64,000 nt of DNA from Geobacillus genomosp. 3 (lineage in GTDB: Bacteria; Bacillota; Bacilli; Bacillales; Anoxybacillaceae): contig NC_022080.4 in NCBI RefSeq assembly GCF_000445995.2, positions 2,452,001-2,516,000 of the forward strand. The letters are read 5' to 3'. The first letter of the stretch is position 1; every line of letters begins with the position of its first letter. The position numbers and the translations under genes are program-made. Below the pieces are notes generated by a model that did not search any database, was not told the origin of the DNA, and saw nothing but the letters and a program-made list of their open reading frames with translations. This document shows, piece by piece, positions 56,671 to 64,000 of the stretch.

Positions 56671-57816
56671 ATGATTTATTTGGACTATGCAGCGACTACG
56701 CCGATGTGCGAGGAAGCCATCGCAGCCTATGCTGAAGCAGCGGCCGTTTATTTTGGCAATGAAAACAGCCTGCATGACATCGGCACAAAAGCGAAACAAT
56801 TGCTCACATTATGCCGGCGCGAGCTTGCCGCTATGATCAACGGGGAAACGGAAGGAGTGTATTTCACAAGCGGCGGTACGGAAGCGAATATGCTCGCTAT
56901 TCGATCGCTCATTGCCGCCCGTCGTCATAAAGGAAATCATTTAATCACCACCGAAATCGAGCACGCCTCACTGTACCATTTGTTTCAACAGCTTGAAACG
57001 GAAGGGTATGCGGTGACATATTTGCCCGTTGACCGATTCGGACGCATCCATCTCGCTGATTTGGAACGGGCCATCACGCCGCAGACGATTCTTGCTTCCA
57101 TTCAACACGCCAACTCAGAAATCGGCACCATCCAGCCGCTTGCCGACATCGGCCGCCTGCTGCGGGCGCACGGCATTCTTTTTCATAGCGACTGCGTGCA
57201 AACTTTTGCTAAAATACAGCTAGACGTCAAGGCGATGGCGATTGACAGCGTATCGATTTCCGCCCATAAAGTATACGGGCCGAAAGGGGTCGGCGCCGTC
57301 TACATCGATCCGCACCTTCACTGGAAACCCGTCTTTCCGGGAACGACACACGAATCCGGCTTTCGGCCCGGAACGGTCAATGTGCCGGGAATCGCTGCCT
57401 TCATCACCGCCGCTAAGCGGCTTTACGGGCGAATGGAAAGCGAACAAACGCGGCTTGAACAGCTGCGCCGCCGGCTGCTTGACGCCATAGCAGCCAAACA
57501 GCTGCCGGTCACGGTCGAAGGCCATCCCGACTGCCGGCTCGCCCACATTATCGGTTTGATCGTGAACGGGTTGGACGGACAACTGGTGATGCTCGAATGC
57601 AACCGGGCCGGCATCGCCATTTCAACCGGCAGTGCCTGCCAAGTCGGGTTGCAAGCCCCATCGCGGACGATGATCGCTGTCGGCAAAACTCCGGAGGAGG
57701 CAAAGCAGTTTGTTCGCGTATCGCTCGGTATGGCGACGACGGAAATCGAGATTGATCAATTAGTTTCAACATTGGAACAGCTCATCCGAACACGAAGGGG
57801 GGCATGGACAAGGTGA
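56671..57816 (+). CDS. nifS: Cysteine desulfurase NifS (NadA cluster assembly)
   Basis: PLP-dependent desulfurase of 381 residues. The PLP Lys is in SISAHKVYGPKG, the active Cys in STGSACQVG. In B. subtilis nifS beside the nad operon is required for building the 4Fe-4S cluster of NadA. It resembles YrvO encoded at 17843 but differs in the loop around the active Cys. The ATG at 56671 follows GGCGGGGGAC. Its stop overlaps the nadR start (GTGA). Confidence 0.93.
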   Translation: MIYLDYAATTPMCEEAIAAYAEAAAVYFGNENSLHDIGTKAKQLLTLCRRELAAMINGETEGVYFTSGGTEANMLAIRSLIAARRHKGNHLITTEIEHASLYHLFQQLETEGYAVTYLPVDRFGRIHLADLERAITPQTILASIQHANSEIGTIQPLADIGRLLRAHGILFHSDCVQTFAKIQLDVKAMAIDSVSISAHKVYGPKGVGAVYIDPHLHWKPVFPGTTHESGFRPGTVNVPGIAAFITAAKRLYGRMESEQTRLEQLRRRLLDAIAAKQLPVTVEGHPDCRLAHIIGLIVNGLDGQLVMLECNRAGIAISTGSACQVGLQAPSRTMIAVGKTPEEAKQFVRVSLGMATTEIEIDQLVSTLEQLIRTRRGAWTR

Positions 57817-58352
57817 AAGAAGAAAAGAAAATTTTAGGGGAAGCACGACGCCAGCTCATTTTGCAATGGCTGAAAGAAAGCGGGACGCCGCTCACCGGGG
57901 CGGAGTTGGCGGCAAAAACGAACGTCAGCCGCCAAGTGATCGTCCAAGATATTTCGCTGTTAAAGGCGCGCAGCGAACCGATTATCGCCACAAGCCAAGG
58001 CTATTTGTATTTAAAGCCGGCCGAGCCGGCCAAAACGTATACGAGAACAGTCGCCTGCTCCCATACCCCGAAGCAGACGAAAGAAGAATTGTATTTGCTC
58101 GTCGACTGCGGCGTAACGGTGAAAGACGTCAAAATCGAACATCCGGTTTATGGCGATTTAACCGCATCGGTCATGGTCAGCAACCGCCTCGAAGTCGACC
58201 AGTTTATCGCCAAAATTGAGGCGGCAAAAGCGGCATATTTGCTCCAGCTGACAGACGGGACGCATTTGCATACGCTTGAAGCTGACTCACCGGAAAAGCT
58301 CGATGCCGCCTGCCGCGCCTTGGCACAAGCCGGTTTTTTAATTGAAGCCTAA
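57813..58352 (+). CDS. nadR: NAD biosynthesis repressor NadR (NiaR/YrxA)
   Basis: Transcriptional repressor of nadBCA and nifS in response to nicotinic acid. 179 residues: winged-helix domain (LTGAELAAKTNVSRQVIVQDISLLK) and a C-terminal 3H domain whose His residues lie in ACSHTP, KIEHPVYGDLTA and HLHTLEA. The GTG at 57813 overlaps the nifS stop as GTGA and is about ten bases after AAGGGGGG; the ATG at 57804 is too close to that site. This follows B. subtilis YrxA closely. Confidence 0.92.
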   Translation: MKEEKKILGEARRQLILQWLKESGTPLTGAELAAKTNVSRQVIVQDISLLKARSEPIIATSQGYLYLKPAEPAKTYTRTVACSHTPKQTKEELYLLVDCGVTVKDVKIEHPVYGDLTASVMVSNRLEVDQFIAKIEAAKAAYLLQLTDGTHLHTLEADSPEKLDAACRALAQAGFLIEA

Positions 58353-58582
58353 AAGAGCCGGGAATTTCAGGCGAAAGAAGTGCAAAACTACGTCTCCTTT
58401 AACGGAGAAGCCGCGAAAAATCATCGTTTCCCACCCGATTGAAAAAATAGTCGTTTCCCGCCATCGGTTTAAACGGCGGCGAAGCGGCTTTTTTCACCCA
58501 GTCAGCTCTTCTGAGACGAGAAACTGCATGCCCTTACCGAACAGCCGCCAACCAAGATTGCGTCGCGGGGCCAGCTAAACAG

Positions 58583-58618
58583 AAAACGCGAGCGGGAACA
58601 TACCGTTCGCGTTTTTTT
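58583..58618. terminator. Bidirectional terminator between nadR and pheA
   Basis: AACGCGAGCGG (58585-58595) and CCGTTCGCGTT (58603-58613) pair with one mismatch. Seven T follow on the plus strand for nifS-nadR; pheA ends from the other side. Confidence 0.88.
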
Positions 58619-58625
58619 ACCCGTT

Positions 58626-59474
58626 TTAGGCAAAATAATAAGGATAACTGCCCAACAACTGCACCGTGCAGCCGAGCGCTTCGATCTCGGCGATCGCCCC
58701 CGGGATGAGCACCTCATCAAGCGGTGCATCAATATCAATGATAAAAAAGTAGTTGCCAAGCCCCGTTTTCGCCGGGCGCGACTCAATTTTTGTCAAGTTA
58801 AGCCGCCGCCAGGCGAACGCCGACAGCACTTGATGGAGCGCACCAGGCTGGTCTTGCGGCAGCATCACGACCACGGTCGTTTTATCGCCGGCATAAAGCG
58901 GCGAGGCAGGCGAAAGCGGCTGCCCGCTCCGGCTGACGACGATAAAGCGCGTATGATTGTAATCGTAATCATGAATATTTTCCTGTACAATCGTCAAACC
59001 GTATTCGCCCGCCGCCAACCGATTGGCGATCGCTGCCACCGGCAAGTGCGGATGTTCGCTCACAAATTTGGCGGCAGCACTCGTCGATGTCATCGGCACT
59101 TGCTTCGCCCCTTTGAGCACCGTATGTAAAAATTTGCGACACTGCGCAATGGCGTGCGAATGCGAATACACCTCTTTGACCTCGCGCCAATGTGGCGCAT
59201 AATACGGGTGCACCATGAAATGTTGCTCGATCGGAACGACGATTTCGCCAATGATCGGCAGCGGCTGTTCATGAATTAAGTAATCCAGCGTTAAATTGAC
59301 CGACCCTTCCAACGCATTCTCAAGCGGCACAACGGCCGCTTCAATTTCCCTAGCGGCGACGGCGTCGATGCAGTCGGGAATCGTGTCGTACGGCTCGCGC
59401 GGTTCCGACGGAAACAGCGCCGCGACCGCCGCTTCGGTAAACGTCGCCTTCGGTCCTAAATAGCCGATTTTCAT
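58626..59474 (-). CDS. pheA: Prephenate dehydratase
   Basis: Makes phenylpyruvate from prephenate for phenylalanine. 282 residues: the catalytic domain starts KIGYLGPKATFTEAAV, with MTSTSAAAKFV and the catalytic Thr region YNHTRFIVV, and the C-terminal ACT domain has GALHQVLSAFAWRRLNLTKIESRP, which binds Phe for feedback control. The ATG at 59474 follows GAGAGG. It lies 21 bases after pheB at the end of obg-pheB-pheA. Confidence 0.96.
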   Translation of the reverse strand: MKIGYLGPKATFTEAAVAALFPSEPREPYDTIPDCIDAVAAREIEAAVVPLENALEGSVNLTLDYLIHEQPLPIIGEIVVPIEQHFMVHPYYAPHWREVKEVYSHSHAIAQCRKFLHTVLKGAKQVPMTSTSAAAKFVSEHPHLPVAAIANRLAAGEYGLTIVQENIHDYDYNHTRFIVVSRSGQPLSPASPLYAGDKTTVVVMLPQDQPGALHQVLSAFAWRRLNLTKIESRPAKTGLGNYFFIIDIDAPLDEVLIPGAIAEIEALGCTVQLLGSYPYYFA

Positions 59475-59495
59475 TTTGGTTGCCTCTCCCTTACT

Positions 59496-59939
59496 TTAAT
59501 ACACTCCTGAACCGACAATTTCCACTTTTTCGACAAATTCAAACCTTCTCAGCTTCGCCAACAGTTCATCAATGTCTTCGCGCATATCGTTCGTGCTGAC
59601 GGAAAGCGTCACGTTCGCCCGCCCTTGCAGCGGAATCGTCTGGTGAATCGTCAGCACGTTGCAGCCGGCCGCGGCCACAGCGCCAAGCAGCTGCGACAGC
59701 GTGCCCGAGCGGTCCTCCAAATGGAAAAACAGCGTGACGATGTTCTCTTTCGTCACCGCCTGAAACGGAAAAATGGCGTCACGATATTTGTAAAAGACGC
59801 CGCGGCTAATGTTGGCAAGCTGCGCCGCCTCGGCGACCGAGGCGGCTTTTTTCCGCTCAAGCAGCTGTTTGGCAAGCACGACTTTTTTCATCGCTTCCGG
59901 CAAGACGTCTTCGCGCACCAAATAAAACTTTTTCTCCAC
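59496..59939 (-). CDS. pheB: ACT-domain regulator PheB (ThrR)
   Basis: 147 residues: an N-terminal helix-turn-helix-like part ([22 protein letters not shown]) and a C-terminal ACT domain ([24 protein letters not shown]). Once listed as a chorismate mutase, the B. subtilis protein has been described as a repressor of threonine genes (ThrR). The start is GTG at 59939, following GGGGGAAGG. It is 17 bases after obg. Confidence 0.88.
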   Translation of the reverse strand: MEKKFYLVREDVLPEAMKKVVLAKQLLERKKAASVAEAAQLANISRGVFYKYRDAIFPFQAVTKENIVTLFFHLEDRSGTLSQLLGAVAAAGCNVLTIHQTIPLQGRANVTLSVSTNDMREDIDELLAKLRRFEFVEKVEIVGSGVY

Positions 59940-59956
59940 CGCACCTTCCCCCGCTT

Positions 59957-61282
<1,326 letters not shown>

Positions 61283-61316
61283 TCATGGCAAAATGAGTGT
61301 AGCTAATATTTATTAT

Positions 61317-61345
61317 TGTATACAAAGCCAATTCAATGCTGTCAA
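61317..61345 (-). promoter_or_regulatory. Sigma-A promoter of obg
   Basis: TTGACA (61345-61340), 17 bases, TATACA (61322-61317) on the minus strand, eight bases after the spo0B stop. It allows obg expression independent of spo0B. Confidence 0.75.
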
Positions 61346-61352
61346 TATGTGT

Positions 61353-61913
61353 TTACGAATAAGCTATTCCGGGACCGGGCGGCAGCTCAAGCTCCACCGT
61401 CAATTCATCCGCACCGACGGCAAACGATACGAGCCGAAGCGGCCCGGATGGCTCATAGCGCCCAAGCCAAGCGCGAACGGCCTCGCCATCCCGCCAAGCG
61501 CCGCGGCCGTCAAAAAACAGCGCCGCCCGTCCATGGCCGATCTCGATCGTTAAACATAAATGGTTTTCTCTCTGCTCGTCAGCCTGTTCCTCAAGCAGGC
61601 GAAAAAATCGGCGGCACCATTCGCTCAGCGGTTCGTCATACAGCGATAAATCGGCCTCATCGCCCACAACTTCGTATTCAAGAAAAATCGGGTGCGGCTC
61701 CCAGTTGTACGTCATAATCAGCTCGGCAAACCGCTCGGCCTTTAAGTTCGTCAACCGCGTTTCTTGCTGCGCCTCGCCGATAATGCCGTTGATGATTTCT
61801 TGCACCCGTTCCACTTTATTGAGCGCCAAGTGGCCTTTAATGAGCTGGATTTTGTTCAGCCAGTCATGACGGGCATGGCGCATCACTTCGATGACAGTCC
61901 ATCGCTTTTCCAT
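61353..61913 (-). CDS. spo0B: Sporulation initiation phosphotransferase Spo0B
   Basis: Carries phosphate from Spo0F to Spo0A in the sporulation phosphorelay. 186 residues; the phosphorylated His is in RHARHDWLNKIQLIKGHL, most likely His16, in the first helix of the four-helix bundle. The C-terminal part is the histidine-kinase-like domain that lacks a working ATP site. The ATG at 61913 follows AGGGGAG. It lies directly upstream of obg. Confidence 0.93.
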   Translation of the reverse strand: MEKRWTVIEVMRHARHDWLNKIQLIKGHLALNKVERVQEIINGIIGEAQQETRLTNLKAERFAELIMTYNWEPHPIFLEYEVVGDEADLSLYDEPLSEWCRRFFRLLEEQADEQRENHLCLTIEIGHGRAALFFDGRGAWRDGEAVRAWLGRYEPSGPLRLVSFAVGADELTVELELPPGPGIAYS

Positions 61914-61995
61914 GCAACGCTCCCCTATTCATGCAGCGCAACTTCCCGCGCCGCCTGTTGTATCCTTTCCCCTCCTCAGGGGACAGTTTACTTTT

Positions 61996-62004
61996 ACTAT
62001 AGCA
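61996..62004 (-). promoter_or_regulatory. Possible extended -10 promoter of spo0B
   Basis: TGCTATAGT on the minus strand (62004-61996), with no clear -35 at 17 bases. Transcript would carry a small TCCCC/GGGGA hairpin before spo0B. Confidence 0.4.
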
Positions 62005-62040
62005 TTTTCTGGCATCGAACGGGAGCGGTTTTTCAAGCAG

Positions 62041-62070
62041 AAAAAGAAAAACCCTAACCGCGACGGTTAG
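62041..62070 (-). terminator. Terminator after rpmA
   Basis: CTAACCG (62054-62060) and CGGTTAG (62064-62070) pair around CGA; the minus strand continues TTTTTCTTTTT. It ends rplU-prp-rpmA. Confidence 0.9.
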
Positions 62071-62087
62071 AGTTTTTCGAAATGGTA

Positions 62088-62378
62088 TTACGCTTCTTGG
62101 CTGACCGGATAGACGCTCACGCGTTTGCGGTCACGACCGAGCCGCTCGAAACGGACGATGCCGTCGATTTTGGCGTACAGCGTGTCATCGCCGCCGCGGC
62201 CGACGTTCAAGCCCGGATGGACTTTCGTTCCGCGTTGGCGGTACAAAATCGAGCCACCCGTCACGAATTGGCCGTCAGCGCGTTTCGCGCCAAGGCGTTT
62301 CGCGATTGAGTCGCGGCCGTTTTTCGTCGAACCGACCCCTTTTTTCGAAGCGAAAAATTGCAAATCAAGTCTCAGCAT
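62088..62378 (-). CDS. rpmA: Ribosomal protein L27 with cleavable N-terminal extension
   Basis: 96 residues. The start [21 protein letters not shown] includes the Firmicutes extension MLRLDLQFF that the protease Prp removes to give the mature ASKKG N-terminus near the peptidyl-transferase centre. The ATG at 62378 follows AGGAGGTG; the upstream frame has no family match. prp is the gene just upstream (16 bases). Confidence 0.97.
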   Translation of the reverse strand: MLRLDLQFFASKKGVGSTKNGRDSIAKRLGAKRADGQFVTGGSILYRQRGTKVHPGLNVGRGGDDTLYAKIDGIVRFERLGRDRKRVSVYPVSQEA

Positions 62379-62393
62379 GACAGTCACCTCCTG

Positions 62394-62726
62394 CTATCTC
62401 AATGTCACGCGAATAAATTTCCCGTAATCGCGTTCGATCGTCTTTAGCGAGACGACCATCGCTTCGAGCAAAAGCTGCACTTTCTCTGCCGTCGCTGCTT
62501 CTTCCAACTCCGGAAGCTCACAGCGAAGATGGCCGCCGTCTTGGCCGAGCATAACGCGCGGACGGACGCCGGTGAGCTCCTCGATGGCGTTGATCGTCCC
62601 AAACGAGACGGCCGAAGCGCCGGCGCAGACGATGTCGTGCCCGCGCTTGGCAAACTTGGCGTGACCATCCATCGTAAACGCGCGAATGCGGCCGCCCGCT
62701 TCCCGTTCAATCGTGACGCGGATCAT
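62394..62726 (-). CDS. prp: L27 processing cysteine protease Prp (YsxB)
   Basis: 110 residues. The catalytic pair is visible: His in MDGHAKFAKRG and Cys in HDIVCAGASAVSFG. Prp cleaves the L27 N-terminal extension in Staphylococcus aureus; YsxB is the B. subtilis form. The ATG at 62726 comes three bases after the last rplU sense codon and has no strong ribosome binding site, so it is likely coupled to rplU translation. Confidence 0.93.
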   Translation of the reverse strand: MIRVTIEREAGGRIRAFTMDGHAKFAKRGHDIVCAGASAVSFGTINAIEELTGVRPRVMLGQDGGHLRCELPELEEAATAEKVQLLLEAMVVSLKTIERDYGKFIRVTLR

Positions 62727-62727
62727 C

Positions 62728-63036
62728 TTATGCGTTGATTTTTTCAATCACGACTTTAGTGTACGGCTGACGGTGGCCTTGTTTGCGGCGGTAGTTCTTT
62801 TTCGCTTTATATTTGAAGACGATGATTTTCTTTTGCCGGCCATGTTTTTGCACTTTCGCCGTGACCGTTGCACCTTCGACCGTCGGGTTGCCGATTTTCA
62901 CCGTTTCCCCGCCGATGAACAGCACTTTGTCAAACGTCACCGTATCGCCTTCATTGACATCCAATTTTTCAATGTAAATTTCTTGGCCTTCTTCCACTTT
63001 CAACTGTTTGCCGCCAGTTTCGATAATTGCGTACAT
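62728..63036 (-). CDS. rplU: Ribosomal protein L21
   Basis: 102 residues starting [18 protein letters not shown], with the basic conserved [19 protein letters not shown] at the C-terminus that contacts 23S rRNA. The ATG at 63036 follows GGAGGTG. First gene of rplU-prp-rpmA, behind a long structured leader. Confidence 0.98.
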   Translation of the reverse strand: MYAIIETGGKQLKVEEGQEIYIEKLDVNEGDTVTFDKVLFIGGETVKIGNPTVEGATVTAKVQKHGRQKKIIVFKYKAKKNYRRKQGHRQPYTKVVIEKINA

Positions 63037-63194
63037 ACGTCGCACCTCCTTCATGATACTCAGACTCGCCAGCGTCAAGGCGGTTCCGGATGGAACGCTT
63101 CACAACCCGCGCTGAGCGGTTGTAGTACGGGTGCGTCATTTTGCGACAGCTGCCCTCTTTTGTCCTTTCTACAAAGGACAAAACGTCTACAACG
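63037..63194 (-). ncRNA. L21 leader (ribosomal protein autoregulatory RNA)
   Basis: A 158-base structured leader precedes rplU. It includes the hairpin GTCCTTT-GTAG-AAAGGAC (63162-63179) and further stems towards rplU. A leader of this kind, the L21 leader, is known in Bacillus and thought to be bound by L21. I infer identity from position and structure, not from a sequence search. Confidence 0.65.
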
Positions 63195-63200
63195 TCATCT

Positions 63201-63229
63201 ATAGTACCATAGAAACAGCCCACCGTCAA
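63201..63229 (-). promoter_or_regulatory. Sigma-A promoter of rplU-prp-rpmA
   Basis: TTGACG (63229-63224), 17 bases, TACTAT (63206-63201) on the minus strand. Transcription begins near 63194. Confidence 0.75.
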
Positions 63230-63255
63230 CTGCCATTTTCCCCACGACAGCCAAC

Positions 63256-63276
63256 AAAAAAGCGGCTGTCGCCGCT
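63256..63276 (-). terminator. Terminator after spoIVFB
   Basis: AGCGGC (63261-63266) and GCCGCT (63271-63276) pair around TGTC, with T residues next on the minus strand. The stem touches the spoIVFB stop codon. Confidence 0.85.
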
Positions 63277-64000
63277 TTAATAAATAAGCGCGCCAAGCGG
63301 CGCATCGATCCGCTTTTCGGCAAAAAACGCGTGCAACAGCTCATTTTCATCAAGCGTCATCCGCTCGCGGCCCTCGCCAGTGACAACAATTGCGTGCTTT
63401 TGCCCGCGGTAAAAACGGTGCAGCACGGCCGAGATGCGCTCCTCAGCCGATACGGTGATCGTCTTCAGCCTTGTGTAATCCCCCTTTTTTCCATAATACC
63501 GCTCAAGCAAAAACCGCATGACGACATACGGATGCTGCTTCCACTCCTGCCGGATGGCATGCGCCAAAAAGGCAACAATCACCCATAAATCCAACTGACG
63601 CGGCGCCATGAGAAGCAAAAGAACTATACCGACAGCAAGCACAACGGCCGAGACCGCAACCATCTGTCGGTGCGCCTCGCTGAACGGGAGGCGATGCGAC
63701 AAGAGCAAAAACAGCAGTTTGCCGCCATCGAGCGGCCAAATGGGCAACAAGTTCAACCCAAAGATCGCTACATTATAGCGAAAAAACAACTCCCAGCTCC
63801 CGTCATCCATCCAACCGACCTTCCATAAAAAAAACGCTGCGGCTACGAGCCAAAGATGCTGTGCCGGGCCGGCGAGCGTCACGATCCACTCCTCGCGAAA
63901 CGGCCGGTTTCCATGCTCTTCCACTTCAGCCACTCCACCGAACGGCAGCAACAAAATCCGCTTCACCCGCCATGAAAAATACGCGGCTGCCGCCGCATGG
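63277..64000 (-). CDS. spoIVFB: Intramembrane metalloprotease SpoIVFB (N-terminus outside window)
   Basis: Site-2 protease that releases sigma-K from pro-sigma-K in the mother cell. The visible part (about 240 residues) begins at the second His of the HExxH zinc motif, which is at the window edge (63999-63997), then FSWRVKRILLLPFGGVAEVEEHGNRP. LLPIWPLDGGK holds the third zinc ligand Asp. Several membrane segments and a C-terminal CBS-like domain (AISAVLHRFYRGQKHAIVV) follow. The GTG at 63966 is inside the gene. BofC, encoded at 46096, restrains its activation. Confidence 0.93.
   Translation of the reverse strand, partial: HAAAAAYFSWRVKRILLLPFGGVAEVEEHGNRPFREEWIVTLAGPAQHLWLVAAAFFLWKVGWMDDGSWELFFRYNVAIFGLNLLPIWPLDGGKLLFLLLSHRLPFSEAHRQMVAVSAVVLAVGIVLLLLMAPRQLDLWVIVAFLAHAIRQEWKQHPYVVMRFLLERYYGKKGDYTRLKTITVSAEERISAVLHRFYRGQKHAIVVTGEGRERMTLDENELLHAFFAEKRIDAPLGALIY

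Noticed and set aside
58342..58578. 78-codon plus-strand frame after nadR
   Set aside because: Begins at a TTG inside nadR, has no ribosome binding site, spans the short direct repeat and shows no family resemblance.

Overview
The window is a chromosomal stretch of a thermophilic, GC-rich, endospore-forming member of the Bacillaceae, most likely Geobacillus or a close relative. Three things point there: the gene order is the classic Bacillus yrrR-greA-udk ... alaS ... hisS-aspS ... relA ... secDF ... ruvAB ... nad ... obg-spo0B-rpmA-rplU-spoIVFB block, the proteins are Firmicutes-type with strong AAAGGAGG-like ribosome binding sites, and sporulation genes are scattered throughout. Almost everything is on the minus strand. 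Only three short islands read the other way: rsfA, spoVB-yrzE and nifS-nadR. No prophage, insertion sequence, CRISPR array, rRNA or tRNA was found.

Layout, left to right. 1-6 kb: sporulation penicillin-binding protein pbpI, greA, udk, and a three-gene tRNA wobble-uridine cassette (yrrO, yrrN, trmR). 6-13 kb: mltG, then yrzL-ruvX-yrzB behind alaS, which is preceded by a T-box leader, and the AI-2E-type permease yrrI. 13-23 kb: recD2, TPR protein yrrB, the tRNA 2-thiouridine pair mnmA-yrvO, cymR, a YczE-like membrane protein, rarA, a divergent rsfA with a near-ideal sigma-F promoter, and tcdA. 23-29.5 kb: a 6S RNA gene, aspS-hisS with a second T-box, an unassigned three-way-junction RNA fold, and an inserted ahpC-ahpF operon with a PerR-like operator. 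29.5-39.4 kb: a structured GC-rich intergenic stretch, small yrzK, dtd, relA, apt-recJ, a cation-diffusion facilitator, secDF and comN. 39.5-48.5 kb: spoVB-yrzE, yajC-tgt-queA-yrzS-ruvB-ruvA, bofC, a DUF3231 protein and yebC. 48.6-58.4 kb: spore lipoprotein coxA, nadE, a CotS-like kinase, a long repeat-rich safA, nadB-nadC-nadA, and divergent nifS-nadR. 58.6-64 kb: pheA-pheB-obg, spo0B, the rplU-prp-rpmA ribosomal operon with an L21 leader, and the C-terminal part of spoIVFB, which runs off the right edge.

Together the genes cover tRNA charging and modification (alaS, aspS, hisS, mnmA, trmR, tcdA, tgt, queA, dtd), NAD synthesis from aspartate to NAD (nadABC, nifS, nadE, repressor nadR), recombination and repair (recD2, rarA, recJ, ruvAB), protein export (secDF, yajC), (p)ppGpp control (relA) and sporulation (pbpI, rsfA, spoVB, bofC, coxA, safA, spo0B, spoIVFB). 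Promoter-like motifs for sigma-F, sigma-E and sigma-G sit upstream of the expected sporulation genes.

I found no clearly new multi-gene system. The most interesting unexplained items are a compact three-way-junction RNA between ahpF and the hisS leader, a strongly folded intergenic region upstream of ahpC, a hairpin that appears to hide the pbpI ribosome binding site from read-through transcripts but not from a sigma-F transcript, and a symmetric promoter pair between nadB and nifS sharing one palindromic -10 box. Starts given are my choices after looking at ribosome binding sites; several differ from the longest possible frame.
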